DNA of 64,000 bases from Agarivorans albus (GCF_019670105.1 NZ_AP023032.1:2102972-2166971), one strand, 5' to 3'. Shown: positions 46,790-56,361, numbered from the stretch's first letter. The notes: a model not told the origin generated them from the letters alone. Program-made: numbers and translations.

Positions 46790-47110
46790 ATGTCTTACGA
46801 AATATTAGTGGGTTTACAAGTAATAGATGATGCTAAGTACGCAGAGTATCGAGCAGCAATGAAGCCAATATTGGCTGATTATCAGGGGCACTTTGTTTAT
46901 GACTTTAAAGTGTCGGAGGTGCTCAAGACCGAGCAACAAGATTCGCTTGAACAAAGTAACATTAATCGCGTTTTCACCATTAACTTTAGTAGCGAAGAAA
47001 ACAAGGACAGTTTTTTTGCCGACCCAAATTATCAGCTAGTTAAAGATCAGTATTTTGTTAGCTCTGTAACAAGCACAACGATTATCTCTGCCTACCATAA
47101 AGCTGATTAG
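46790..47110 (+). CDS. DUF1330-like small protein
   Basis: This protein of about 106 residues has a dimeric ferredoxin-like alpha/beta pattern (MSYEILVGLQVIDDAKYAEYR... NFSSEENKDSFFADPNYQ, quoted in part) resembling DUF1330. Its function is unknown. ATG at 46790 is preferred over one at 46778 because GGAGAGG precedes it. Confidence 0.7.
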   Translation: MSYEILVGLQVIDDAKYAEYRAAMKPILADYQGHFVYDFKVSEVLKTEQQDSLEQSNINRVFTINFSSEENKDSFFADPNYQLVKDQYFVSSVTSTTIISAYHKAD

Positions 47111-47123
47111 ACTTATGTAAACG

Positions 47124-47154
47124 TATAAAGCTCGCAGCTTATGCGAGCTTTATA
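47124..47154. terminator. Bidirectional terminator
   Basis: TATAAAGCTCGCA and TGCGAGCTTTATA flank a 5-nt loop between convergent genes. Confidence 0.88.
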
Positions 47155-47164
47155 TTTTTAGCAC

Positions 47165-50100
47165 CTACTTGAAAGTGAACTGTTGATTGTCGCCGTTGTA
47201 ACAAGCCCACTGTAATAGACGAGTTCCATTAGCGGTTGATTTGCCTTCTGCGTCTAGGCATTTATCACTTTTCCTTGCGATTAACTCAAAATTACCATTG
47301 TCTTTGGGGTTAATCTTCCAATGTTGATTCTGATTGTTGGGCATGCACGACCATTGGTGAACCGTTGCACCATCGGCCGTGGAGCCATTGTTTAAATCAA
47401 CACACTTTTCGCTGCGTTGCGACTGAATAAGGTACCAACCATCATCTGCTGGAATAAATTTAAAGCGTTGATTTAGGTTGCCTGTATTACAATCCCATTG
47501 GTGATAGGTCGCGCCATTTGCCGTGTTGCCATTGGCAAGATCGAAACAGCGACCGCTGTGGGCGAGTTCGAGGTTGGTCCAACTTGCCGGTACCGCATTG
47601 CCGTTTTGCTTGGCATTTACCACGATGCGATGGTTAATAATGTCGTGAGCTTCACGCCATGTTTCATCTTCTGGAATTAGCATCGCTCTAAACTCGTAGT
47701 CGCCGCTGGGCAGATCGCCTGGTACTTCAAAGCCAAACCAGGTGTCTTGATTGGTGGCGGAATGAACCACTTTTTGCTGCTTGGCAACGGTTGTCCAGCT
47801 AGTGCGACTCACTAAATGAAGTTGTAAGTCTTGGGTGTTGGTAGCGGAGTAATTAACAGCAACTGAGACTTGCTGTCCCGCATCTATTGTAGAAGGCACG
47901 GTAAGGCCACTTAGGCTGTTTTCGGTGTTAGCTTGCTGACTGGTTTTTACTAGATATACGTCGTAGGGCTCTAGCTCAAATTGTTGAGCATGCATTTTGC
48001 CGGTGATTAGGTCTTTTACTTGGTGGGATAAATCTAAATTAAGTTTACGCTTGTCTTTACTTACGTTAATGATGGATAGGGTGGTATCGCCACTGTCGTC
48101 GGTAAACTGCCTAACAAACACACCATAAGCCGCTTGGTTTTGCATATCTGTAATTTGAAAGTCTACCTTACGAGGTGCTGCTAAGGATTTTACATTGCTT
48201 GCCAACTCGTCGGCCATATCAAATACACCGCCTAAAGTTATGTCGGCGTAAGAAGGCATTTGGGGCTGATTGCGTGGCTTGCCATGTTGGTTTTTAACAA
48301 AGGAGTCTTGACGATTTACCAATATTTTCTTTGCTGCATGATCCTGCAATGCTTTGTAGGCCCAATAGCTTAGGTAGGGAGTAGGAGGGACAACCACCAC
48401 CTTATCGCTGCTTAAGTTAGTTAGCTCAGAAGCAGTAATAAAGCCGACGTCTACATTCAGCATTTTTAGTGCTTCATAGACTTTAGTGAGTTTATCAATG
48501 TAGCCGCTATCTTGAATGGCTGAATCTTCGGAATAAAAAATGCGGAAAGTGGTATCGTAATCCACTAAATGGCTGAAGCTTTCGGCGTGGGCATTTAGTT
48601 CTTTCATGGTACGGCCGTAGGCATCCATTACCAAAGGTTGCGTGGTTGGCTCTGAAACAAAAATCGAGTTTACGGTGCTAGGATCTCCGTTTTCTTTACG
48701 TCCCCACACCCAAGCAGTGTTCATTTTCATACCGTGGGTATGGCCTAACCACAGGCCTGCGCGCACGTAGTTTGGGTCCATATCAAAGTGTTGCCATTCG
48801 GCAGATAAACCATGCCATTCGGAGTCGTAAAAGGGCTTGTTAGGCGCAATGCTACGGTAGAAATCTAAGCCTCTCGACTGTTCTACCCATTCGATGCTGT
48901 AACGCTCTCTAAATTCAAACTCTTTATTTCTAAAGTTGACTAAATCGCGAGGGCCCATACTAAAGTCAGATCCCATTACATCTTGTAACTTAGCTAATGC
49001 TTCAATATCGATGCCGTGATCTCGCCACTCAGAGCTCATAATCCAACCCAACAATTTAATGGTCACTTTGGCTTGTGGATCGTGTTGTTGAACGTTGCGT
49101 TTTAAAAAACTAAACCATTCGGTAACACGGGCCATGTTGAATTTGCACCAGTCGTACCAAATGGGTCCACCTTGTAATGACTTGGCAATAGGGATAGTTA
49201 AGCCATCTTTAGCTTGGGCAAAATTACTATACTGGGTGCCGTATGCTTGGTTTAAATCGCTAATACTGTTGTATTGCTGTTGTAACCAGTTTTGGTATTT
49301 TTGTTTAGTGCTATTTGATACCCCCTTGTCTGCATACCAACCGCCTTCGCGTGTTGCAAAATGTGGTTCGTTAGCCAGTAAGTGGATTCTTTCGCCTTCA
49401 CCGGCATGTCCCTTAGTTGCAGGAATATAGTGCTGCATGAGTTGTTGGTACCAACTGCGAATACTGCTGTTGTCGATATCAAAGGGAACAAAATAGCGGC
49501 CAGTTTCAAAAGCTTCTGGTGCTGCTTCTTTCTGCCATGCGCTCGTATTGTATCCAAGGAAAAATACCTTAGGATCCATGTATTTGGCATTTTGCGACTG
49601 TAAGCTTTCTACAGCACTGTTTACTGCCCAGTTATGTAAACCGCCACTTTCTTTAAGTTCTGATACTGGGTAATAGTCACCGCCAATTCTGCCAAAAGCA
49701 TCGATGTAGTTGTTCTCGCTAGGTAACCAATTAAAGCTACTGGGATAAACAACTTGGTTGTTAATGGTAAATTTATCGCCACTAAGCTTAACGGGCCCGC
49801 TGCTAAAGTCGGTAGGAGCTTGCAATACTAAACTGCCATTCATTTGAGCTTGCAGTTCTTGTACGGCACGCTTTGCAACGGTAATGCTGTCTTTTAGTTC
49901 TTCAAAGGGAATATTTTGCGAGTAGTTACTCGGTATATATTCGTTCCACCATATGGCATCTACTTTGGCTTGAATGATTTGTGGATTTTGTCGGTCAAAC
50001 TCAGCGTATTTTAAGAACAGATCTACTACCGCCTTAGACACGTTGGCATAGTCGGTGTTGTGGCCTTGTTGCTCTGCTTGGGCAATGGTTTGAATAAGCT

Positions 50101-50272
50101 GATTTCGAGCAGTTTGTGCCTGAGACTTTAAGTTTTGGTAGGTGGAGTTATCGGTGGCGTCACCCCATTGCCACGCGTTGGCTAATGGCATATTTAGGCT
50201 AAGTGCCAGCAAACTCATATAACCCAGTTTAACGAGTGCGGAATTGCAGCTGTTTAGGCGTAAAGCGTTCAT
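47165..50272 (-). CDS. Large secreted clan GH-A glycosidase (GH42-like) with C-terminal CBM13
   Basis: This 1035-residue protein has a signal peptide ending near PLANA. A TIM-barrel region (~residues 170-560) has candidate acid/base Glu302 (LLANEPHF) and nucleophile Glu485 (FYDSEWHG). A Rossmann-like domain (~575-720) resembles the GH42 trimerisation domain. A beta-sandwich follows, then a ricin-type beta-trefoil (~905-1035) with QW-type repeats (HQWDC, HQWSC, LQWAC). It probably acts on galactose-containing red-algal polysaccharide. The exact GH family (GH42, GH50 or another) could not be fixed by eye. It neighbours a GH86 agarase on the same strand. Confidence 0.78.
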   Translation of the reverse strand: MNALRLNSCNSALVKLGYMSLLALSLNMPLANAWQWGDATDNSTYQNLKSQAQTARNQLIQTIAQAEQQGHNTDYANVSKAVVDLFLKYAEFDRQNPQIIQAKVDAIWWNEYIPSNYSQNIPFEELKDSITVAKRAVQELQAQMNGSLVLQAPTDFSSGPVKLSGDKFTINNQVVYPSSFNWLPSENNYIDAFGRIGGDYYPVSELKESGGLHNWAVNSAVESLQSQNAKYMDPKVFFLGYNTSAWQKEAAPEAFETGRYFVPFDIDNSSIRSWYQQLMQHYIPATKGHAGEGERIHLLANEPHFATREGGWYADKGVSNSTKQKYQNWLQQQYNSISDLNQAYGTQYSNFAQAKDGLTIPIAKSLQGGPIWYDWCKFNMARVTEWFSFLKRNVQQHDPQAKVTIKLLGWIMSSEWRDHGIDIEALAKLQDVMGSDFSMGPRDLVNFRNKEFEFRERYSIEWVEQSRGLDFYRSIAPNKPFYDSEWHGLSAEWQHFDMDPNYVRAGLWLGHTHGMKMNTAWVWGRKENGDPSTVNSIFVSEPTTQPLVMDAYGRTMKELNAHAESFSHLVDYDTTFRIFYSEDSAIQDSGYIDKLTKVYEALKMLNVDVGFITASELTNLSSDKVVVVPPTPYLSYWAYKALQDHAAKKILVNRQDSFVKNQHGKPRNQPQMPSYADITLGGVFDMADELASNVKSLAAPRKVDFQITDMQNQAAYGVFVRQFTDDSGDTTLSIINVSKDKRKLNLDLSHQVKDLITGKMHAQQFELEPYDVYLVKTSQQANTENSLSGLTVPSTIDAGQQVSVAVNYSATNTQDLQLHLVSRTSWTTVAKQQKVVHSATNQDTWFGFEVPGDLPSGDYEFRAMLIPEDETWREAHDIINHRIVVNAKQNGNAVPASWTNLELAHSGRCFDLANGNTANGATYHQWDCNTGNLNQRFKFIPADDGWYLIQSQRSEKCVDLNNGSTADGATVHQWSCMPNNQNQHWKINPKDNGNFELIARKSDKCLDAEGKSTANGTRLLQWACYNGDNQQFTFK

Positions 50273-50292
50273 GAGATATCCTTATATTTTTA

Positions 50293-50306
50293 TTGTAAGC
50301 GCTAAT
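50293..50306. promoter_or_regulatory. Candidate LacI-type operator upstream of the GH42-like gene
   Basis: TTGTAAGCGCTAAT is a near-palindrome centred on AGCGCT, of the type bound by LacI/GalR sugar repressors, about 20 bp before the start codon. No LacI gene is nearby. Confidence 0.45.
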
Positions 50307-50350
50307 CTAATAAAGAGAAATAAGTACTTTGGCTGTGTAAATCACGATTT

Positions 50351-50384
50351 AAAAAAAGCGCCACTCAGGGGAAGTGGCGCTTTT
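50351..50384 (-). terminator. Terminator after the GH86 agarase gene
   Basis: AAAAGCGCCACT and AGTGGCGCTTTT form a perfect 12-bp hairpin 42 bp past the stop. Confidence 0.9.
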
Positions 50385-50425
50385 GCTTACGGTCTTGGTG
50401 CTAGGGCCAAGAACTTGCTAAGGCA

Positions 50426-53400
50426 TTAGCGTTGTGGCGGGGCGGAGAAGTCCCAAACCACTATGCTGGCAACCGTTAGCTCACCGTTATGTTTGAAATC
50501 AACATCTACGGTGTTGTTGGTAGAGAGGTACTCTACCGGTACAGGAATTTCTAACGTTGCAAAGTAACGGTCAGAAGAGTACTTAGCTGGGCCGCGCCAA
50601 TCGATAGGTGTAGTTACGTCGTTACCATTAACTGTTAGTGAGTTAATAGTAAGCAATCCGCCTTCTTTATCATCTTGGTCTGGGAACAAGGCTACAGTTA
50701 AACGTAGCATTGCTTCAGCAGCGCCATTAGGTACTACAAGGTTGTTAACCTTAACGGTTTTAGCACCACCATTTACGCTTATGCGATGTGGTACCGAGCC
50801 GCCACTAACACTTTCGCCAAAGTATTTGTGTTCAGTTACTTTTTGGTTAACGGCAACGTTGTTGCTTAAGGTGTAGCGTAGAACTGCGGTTCCATCAGCT
50901 GCTAAGGTTAGGCTAGAAGGAAGCTGTTTCTTATGGCGGCGTTCAAGCTTGGTATGCTCTACACCGTCAAAGTACATTTGACGTAGTTCAACATTGCTAA
51001 CATTTAGGCCAGTTAAACCTGCAACGTTTAGGTTAACGGTCGTGTCGTAATCTTCTAGGTTGTTGATGATTACAAACAACTCTTTTCCGTCTACATAAGC
51101 ATTAACTTGAACATCAGGATCGCTTGAGTGAGCGTCAACACGTGTTCCATCTACGTCTGCCCAAAGTTCAAAGAACTTAATGTAAGAAGACCACTGCCAA
51201 TCACCGTTGTTTAGCTCTGACTCCATCATCATTGAGTAGTGGTAAGGTGCAGTACAGTTAACTGTTGCATCGTAACCACAACCCGCAGGCTTGTAGCCCC
51301 ACAATGGTTTCGCTGGCGTAAACGGCATAGACTTAATCACGTAGTCTGGACGTTGTAAGAACTGCATTAACATGCCGTTAAAGGCTTTTAAGTTCTCGAT
51401 GTCGTAACGTTCTTCGTGAGGAAGTTCGTCCCAAGCACCTTGTACAGCGCCGTACTCAGACATAACAATTGGTTTACGGTTTTCTAAACCACCAAGGTTA
51501 ACGTCAGACCACTCCATCATGTCTAACATGGCTTGCACATGGCCGCCACGGCGAACCGTACCTGCTTGTCCATTTAGGTCTTTACTTGGCCAGTCGTAGA
51601 TATGTACAGCGTAGAAGTCCATATCTGCGCCCGCTTCTTCCATAAAGCCACGCCACATAACATCCCACTGATACCAATCGCTTTCGCGAGTATCGTCCAC
51701 AGTGGTTTGCATTGCTTCGGTGAACATTGCACAGGCTTCTTCGTCTACCCAAGCACATAGGTAGTCGTCTTGGTGACGAGAGATACCATCACGACGATAG
51801 AAGTCGTGTTGACCCCAGGTCATACCGCCAATCATCGGTGCTTCGTCACCCAGTGCTTGTCTGATTTCTTGAGCAACCAAAGAGTGGTAGCGCCAAATGT
51901 CTTCTTGGTTGGTAACCATGAACTGACCGGTTTTCATCAACATGTCGGGTTCGTTAATTACTTCCCAGAACTTAGGCATCGGCTCACCAACGTTTCCGTT
52001 TTGAGAGTTAGCGTAGTAGTTGGCTAGGTAATGACCCATCCATTTTGCTGAGGTCTCAATAGTTTTTGGCTGCCAACCGGTAGATGTCATACCGTTGTCG
52101 TACCAGCTTAAGGTAGGGTAGGTAGGATGCGGGTTAGTACCAGCAATTAACTCGGTTTTTTCTGGCGCAAAACGCTTGTAGAACTCGTTGTTAGCGTAAT
52201 CTTCGCGCAGTACTTTACCGCGATTAACCATCCAGTCCATATCTGGTGTATTAGCTACATTTGGATCTTGAGCGGTTTCTTTGAAGCGCCAAGTTGCTGT
52301 TCCGTTGTCACGGCCCATGTATACGTCTAGCGTATTTAGGATGTAGTTCAAACGGTCACTGTGGCCATTCCAATCTTGCTCAAAGATAGTACTGTGCATT
52401 GTCATATGGCGGCTACGGCCAAAGTCAGATACACCGTTCACTTCATGCATGATATTGGCGTTTACACTTACTGATACAGTTTCGCCGTTGCTTAGTTGCG
52501 AACTTGAGCAACCTTTTGCGTTAGCAAACTCGTCGATAGGTGTATTGGGGCAAATATCCACACTGTCGGCTACGCCATCTTCGTCGGCATCACTGCCTGC
52601 AACGGGACAACCTGTTGGTGTTACATTTTGACCAAATGGTGTGTTTGGACATTGATCAATGGTGTTTGGTACTCCATCAAAATCATCGTCGTCACCGCCA
52701 GTGCTAGTACAGCCAATGTCATCTACAAAGGCGCCTGGTGGTGTGTTAGGGCATTGATCTATGCGATCATTGATGCCGTCTTCGTCGCTGTCTTTTTGTG
52801 ATGGCGTACAACCGTTTGCATCTGCAACTTCGTCACTAGGGCTGCTAGCACAAAGGTCATCTACGTCGGGAACACCGTCATTGTCACCGTCGATAGCTAG
52901 GTCAACATTGCCTACACGGCTAAAGCTAATACTATCGATGTTGAACTGAAAGTCAGCTGAACCAGCGCCGTAAATACGGATAGTGTTAGTGCCACTAAAG
53001 ATGTTGAATCTACCATTGCCTGGTTGGGTGTAGAACACGTCCCAGTCGCCGCCAACACTATTAACGGTTGTTACATTTTTAACTGCTAATTGGCCATTGT
53101 GATCAGTAAGCATTAGGCCCACTGCTGTATCACTTAAAGTGCCTGTGGCAACTCGGTAACTGGCGTCGTATAAACCACCGGTTTCAAGTTTGACGTAAAA
53201 CTCTAAGTAATCACCAGAGTTGAAGTAATTAACGGCTTTACCGTTATCGATATCATAAATACCAACTTCGCCACCTACTGCTTGGTAGTTTTCTGCTTCT
53301 AAGGTAAAGCTGCCTTCTACTTCAACAGGGTCGGTGCCATTGCCTGGTGGTATCACTACAGGCGGATCGGTCGGGTCCGTAGGATCAGTTGGGTCCGTAG

Positions 53401-54445
53401 GATCGGTTGGGTCCGTAGGATCAGTTGGGTCCGTAGGATCAGTTGGGTCCGTAGGATCAGTTGGCTCCGTATAATCACCTTCACGTAATAAGGCGAAGCT
53501 GGCTAAATTCCACTGCCAGTCATTGGTCCCTGAAGCATTTAAGCGCAATTGCACTGAACCACTAGGAATCGACAATAAATAACTTGGTTTGAGAGACTGG
53601 AAATTGTCCCAGCCACCTGCAGCTACCGAAGACTTACCTACAGACGCCCAACCGTTACCGGTATTTAGCAATACTTCAATTTCTACACCTGCATCAAGCG
53701 CTGTAGCAATTAAGTATTCAATGCTGTAATCACCAGACTCTGCAATATTTAGGTCGTAATCTACGTAGTCGCCCTTGTTAATGTAATTAATCGCGCTTAC
53801 ACCATTAGCGGTATAAGTACTTACAGGAGAAGGTTGACCATCGGCAAAGGTACCACCACTACCAGTAAAGCTGGTGGCTTGGGTAATCAATGCTGCTGGA
53901 GGCAACACCACTGGCGGTTCAGGATCTACCGGTTCATCGCCAACTTTTTGCAGCGTGAAGTAGTCTAAGTTCCATTGCCAGTCATTGGCGCCAGAGGCGG
54001 CAATTCGAATATCCACCTGGCCACTCGGTAGCTCTACCGTATGAGTAGGGGCGAGTAATTGAAAATTGTCCCAGCCAGCTGCTGGCACAGTCGTTCTTCC
54101 TTGAGAAACCCAAGCGGCACCACTTTTTACTAATACTTCAATTTCTGCACCGTTTGCTATATCGGTGCCAATTAAGTATTCGATGTTGTAGGTACCGGCT
54201 TCAGCGATATTTACCTGATAGTCTAGGTAGTCGCCTTTGTTTACAAAGTTTATTGCAGTCGCACCATTTACTGTATAGGTGCTTACTGCTGCAATTTGGC
54301 CGTCATCGAAGGTTCCGCCAATCATCACGAAATCTTCGGCCTCTACTCGTATTGCTTCGCCAGCTGCTGCTGAACATACACCTATGCTCAGTATTGAACT
54401 GACAGCAAAGCAGAGCGGAGCCATTTTCTTTGCCTTGATAGTCAT
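50426..54445 (-). CDS. GH86 beta-agarase/porphyranase with CBM6-like modules
   Basis: This 1339-residue secreted enzyme has a signal peptide ending near GVCSAAAG. Two CBM6-like domains follow (~27-165, ~188-320; shared IEYLI and ANDWQWNL motifs), then a Thr-Asp-Pro repeat linker (~11 copies) and a third CBM6-like domain (~375-510). Four or five thrombospondin-3-type calcium repeats come next (DGDNDGVPDVDDLC, DSDEDGINDRIDQCP). The GH86 catalytic barrel (~650-1190) has Glu in WEVINEPDM and VMSEYGAV. C-terminal beta-sandwiches end the protein. It cleaves agarose or porphyran outside the cell. Confidence 0.93.
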   Translation of the reverse strand: MTIKAKKMAPLCFAVSSILSIGVCSAAAGEAIRVEAEDFVMIGGTFDDGQIAAVSTYTVNGATAINFVNKGDYLDYQVNIAEAGTYNIEYLIGTDIANGAEIEVLVKSGAAWVSQGRTTVPAAGWDNFQLLAPTHTVELPSGQVDIRIAASGANDWQWNLDYFTLQKVGDEPVDPEPPVVLPPAALITQATSFTGSGGTFADGQPSPVSTYTANGVSAINYINKGDYVDYDLNIAESGDYSIEYLIATALDAGVEIEVLLNTGNGWASVGKSSVAAGGWDNFQSLKPSYLLSIPSGSVQLRLNASGTNDWQWNLASFALLREGDYTEPTDPTDPTDPTDPTDPTDPTDPTDPTDPTDPTDPPVVIPPGNGTDPVEVEGSFTLEAENYQAVGGEVGIYDIDNGKAVNYFNSGDYLEFYVKLETGGLYDASYRVATGTLSDTAVGLMLTDHNGQLAVKNVTTVNSVGGDWDVFYTQPGNGRFNIFSGTNTIRIYGAGSADFQFNIDSISFSRVGNVDLAIDGDNDGVPDVDDLCASSPSDEVADANGCTPSQKDSDEDGINDRIDQCPNTPPGAFVDDIGCTSTGGDDDDFDGVPNTIDQCPNTPFGQNVTPTGCPVAGSDADEDGVADSVDICPNTPIDEFANAKGCSSSQLSNGETVSVSVNANIMHEVNGVSDFGRSRHMTMHSTIFEQDWNGHSDRLNYILNTLDVYMGRDNGTATWRFKETAQDPNVANTPDMDWMVNRGKVLREDYANNEFYKRFAPEKTELIAGTNPHPTYPTLSWYDNGMTSTGWQPKTIETSAKWMGHYLANYYANSQNGNVGEPMPKFWEVINEPDMLMKTGQFMVTNQEDIWRYHSLVAQEIRQALGDEAPMIGGMTWGQHDFYRRDGISRHQDDYLCAWVDEEACAMFTEAMQTTVDDTRESDWYQWDVMWRGFMEEAGADMDFYAVHIYDWPSKDLNGQAGTVRRGGHVQAMLDMMEWSDVNLGGLENRKPIVMSEYGAVQGAWDELPHEERYDIENLKAFNGMLMQFLQRPDYVIKSMPFTPAKPLWGYKPAGCGYDATVNCTAPYHYSMMMESELNNGDWQWSSYIKFFELWADVDGTRVDAHSSDPDVQVNAYVDGKELFVIINNLEDYDTTVNLNVAGLTGLNVSNVELRQMYFDGVEHTKLERRHKKQLPSSLTLAADGTAVLRYTLSNNVAVNQKVTEHKYFGESVSGGSVPHRISVNGGAKTVKVNNLVVPNGAAEAMLRLTVALFPDQDDKEGGLLTINSLTVNGNDVTTPIDWRGPAKYSSDRYFATLEIPVPVEYLSTNNTVDVDFKHNGELTVASIVVWDFSAPPQR
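53364..53471 (-). repeat. Six tandem 18-bp repeats encoding Thr-Asp-Pro
   Basis: The unit GGATCRGTYGGGTCCGTA (plus strand) occurs at 53364, 53382, 53400, 53418, 53436 and 53454 with few changes. Each encodes two TDP triplets on the minus strand, forming the inter-domain linker. Copy-number change would keep the frame. Confidence 0.93.
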
Positions 54446-55240
54446 AAAACTTCCTATGTTTATATCCTAGTTATTTATTTGCGTTTGTTACTTCTCGATT
54501 ATCTAAACGCGATATGCTCAAAATTTGGTATACCAATTTTGGTTCCCTTAATAAGTTGTTCTGTGCTTAAACGAATGAAGTGGTTTACTTGGTAGTACTT
54601 GATAGCAGCCAAGCACTTAAGCTGTTGAGCTTAAATAATATGATTGCGCTATTTTTGATACTGACCACTTGTTGCCACTCCCTTGGTTAAGCGATTCAAG
54701 AAATACCGTCCTCCTTGTGGTTAATTGGTTTCCCTAAATAACGCCAATAGGTTGACCAATAATTGGGTTTATAGGCAAATAAATAGCATTATTGGTTATC
54801 CAAAATTTAGAGGTTGATCACAATTGGTTGATCAATATTTATTTCGAGAGGGTGAATAAATACTTGCTTTGGTGATTTGTGCGGCAGTTCAAAAATTGTA
54901 CTGCTGTTGTTTCATGGCAGGATTTAACTAAAAGTCGTGCGCTATACTGGTCGGATTTGTCTTTCTTTTAACTCATTGTTTCATATTATTTAAATGCATC
55001 TTATTGATAGTGGTGGCGATAAAGCCAACAGTGTATCCACTAATGGCTGAATGATTTTATTGTTCGATATTTATACTACCCGCCATTGTTGATTCATTTG
55101 AAAATATGCAGTTGGTTTGCATGGGGAGTTTGATATTTAACCTGTGTTTTTAAAGGCTTATCAACAAGCTTGTTAATGATTTAAACTATGCTGCGGCGAC
55201 ACTGCATAGGTGTAAGGTAGAGAAAAAGGGGAGAAGTAGG
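54446..55240. other. Long regulatory intergenic region upstream of the agarase gene
   Basis: About 800 AT-rich bases without a gene. It holds a UxuR/ExuR-like palindrome (54525-54536) and three GGTTGAYCA motifs at 54750, 54812 and 54826. The remainder (54860-55240) shows no recognisable element apart from probable promoters. Confidence 0.6.
54525..54536. promoter_or_regulatory. GntR-family (UxuR/ExuR-like) operator upstream of the agarase gene
   Basis: TTGGTATACCAA is a perfect 12-bp palindrome with A/T-rich flanks (AAAATT and TTTT), matching the hexuronate-regulator consensus. It is 80 bp upstream of the GH86 start codon. The regulator gene is not in the window. Confidence 0.6.
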
Positions 55241-55570
55241 GTGACTATTGTATTTCGAGTGGTTTTGGCCACGTTTCTCTTGGTAAGCCTATTTTCTTGC
55301 TCAAATCGCACTGCGCAATACCCTAATCAAACGATGCAGGGTTACTGGATATACGGCTTCGAAACATCTTTGTTCGAAAGCTGCCAAGGTGAACGGTTTT
55401 GGATGTGGTCTAGTGCTGATGTACAAGGCCAATACCAGCTCGAAGGGTACCGAAACCCAGTAGTTGTTCAGGGCTACGTTTTACCACCCAGCCCAGAGCA
55501 AAACATGCAGTCCTATTTACCGGAAATTAAGGTAATTAAAATGCAGTTGCTCGAGCAGGTTTGCGATTAG
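55241..55570 (+). CDS. Small lipoprotein of unknown function
   Basis: This 109-residue protein has an N-terminal hydrophobic stretch ending in the lipobox LFSC, so Cys20 is probably lipidated. The mature part is short and Tyr/Trp-rich (YWIYGFET, FWMWSS). GTG start with an AG-rich RBS (ggggagaagtagg). No homologue was recognised. Confidence 0.65.
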   Translation: MTIVFRVVLATFLLVSLFSCSNRTAQYPNQTMQGYWIYGFETSLFESCQGERFWMWSSADVQGQYQLEGYRNPVVVQGYVLPPSPEQNMQSYLPEIKVIKMQLLEQVCD

Positions 55571-55576
55571 CTCTGT

Positions 55577-56008
55577 TTAACTATTTTTGCCAGTGAAGCG
55601 GATTTTTTCAGCTTGGATTAACGCATCATGGAAGCCTTTAGTGGTAAAGCTAGCATTGTTAAAGCTTACTGTTTTTAAGCGGTTAAACGAGGAGTTTACA
55701 ATCGCTTTATCTTTAATCTTTTTAGGGATTAATGAACAGTGCTTGTTATGTTGCTTTAACTCAAAAGTAACCAATTTACCGGCCACATGATGTTGCTGTT
55801 GGGTGCTGGTGCAACTGCCATTAATGGTGCTAGATATAATAACGCCGCCATCAGCGAAGCTAAACTCTGCGATGTAACCTTGATCTTGGCTTAATACAGC
55901 GGCGTTGTTGTTGCTAGCTACTTGCCAATGTTCAGCTAAGTTTTCAATCTTGGCAAAAGCGCTGGTTGATACTAGCAGGCCAATAATGGCTAATTGATAT
56001 CTGTTCAT
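55577..56008 (-). CDS. Secreted protein of unknown function
   Basis: This protein of about 143 residues has a clear signal peptide (MNRYQLAIIGLLVSTSAFA). The mature part is beta-rich with two cysteines (NGSCTSTQ, HCSLIPKK), suggesting a periplasmic disulfide. The start with the signal peptide is chosen over upstream in-frame starts. It lies one base after the stop of the next minus-strand gene and is probably co-transcribed with it. Confidence 0.65.
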   Translation of the reverse strand: MNRYQLAIIGLLVSTSAFAKIENLAEHWQVASNNNAAVLSQDQGYIAEFSFADGGVIISSTINGSCTSTQQQHHVAGKLVTFELKQHNKHCSLIPKKIKDKAIVNSSFNRLKTVSFNNASFTTKGFHDALIQAEKIRFTGKNS

Positions 56009-56009
56009 C

Positions 56010-56177
56010 TTAATCACGCTCGCAGTTAAAGATTTTGCCTGTATCGGTATCTTGTAGGCACTCATATTCAATACCATCTTTGTAGATGTCGATTTCTACG
56101 ATATGTGCACTAGCAGTTTGGCTAAGCATTAAGGTGCAAATAAACGCAGATAGTAAGGCTGTTTTATAGGTTTTCAT
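56010..56177 (-). CDS. 55-residue secreted peptide of unknown function
   Basis: A signal peptide (MKTYKTALLSAFICTLMLSQTASA) is followed by about 31 mature residues with two cysteines (YECLQDTDTGKIFNCERD). The start is set by the signal peptide; longer in-frame starts give an unlikely N-terminus. It lies upstream of another small secreted protein on the same strand. Confidence 0.6.
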   Translation of the reverse strand: MKTYKTALLSAFICTLMLSQTASAHIVEIDIYKDGIEYECLQDTDTGKIFNCERD

Positions 56178-56361
56178 GGTGATTGTCTCGCTGCTAATAG
56201 GTAATGAGACAATTTTGCGGTGAAGGCTAAAATATAGCCAATTAGCACCTTTAAGTTTACCTAATAGCAAACGCAATACGGTTGTGTGATGTCGAAAATC
56301 TTCAATAATTGGAAGCAAGGTTTAATTAAGCTGGCTTTTCATTATTGAAGAGAGGTTAAGC

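Noticed and set aside
56178-56318. N-terminal extension of the 55-residue secreted peptide
   Set aside because: The extra 47 residues would bury a clear signal peptide; the ATG at 56177 gives a normal exported protein.
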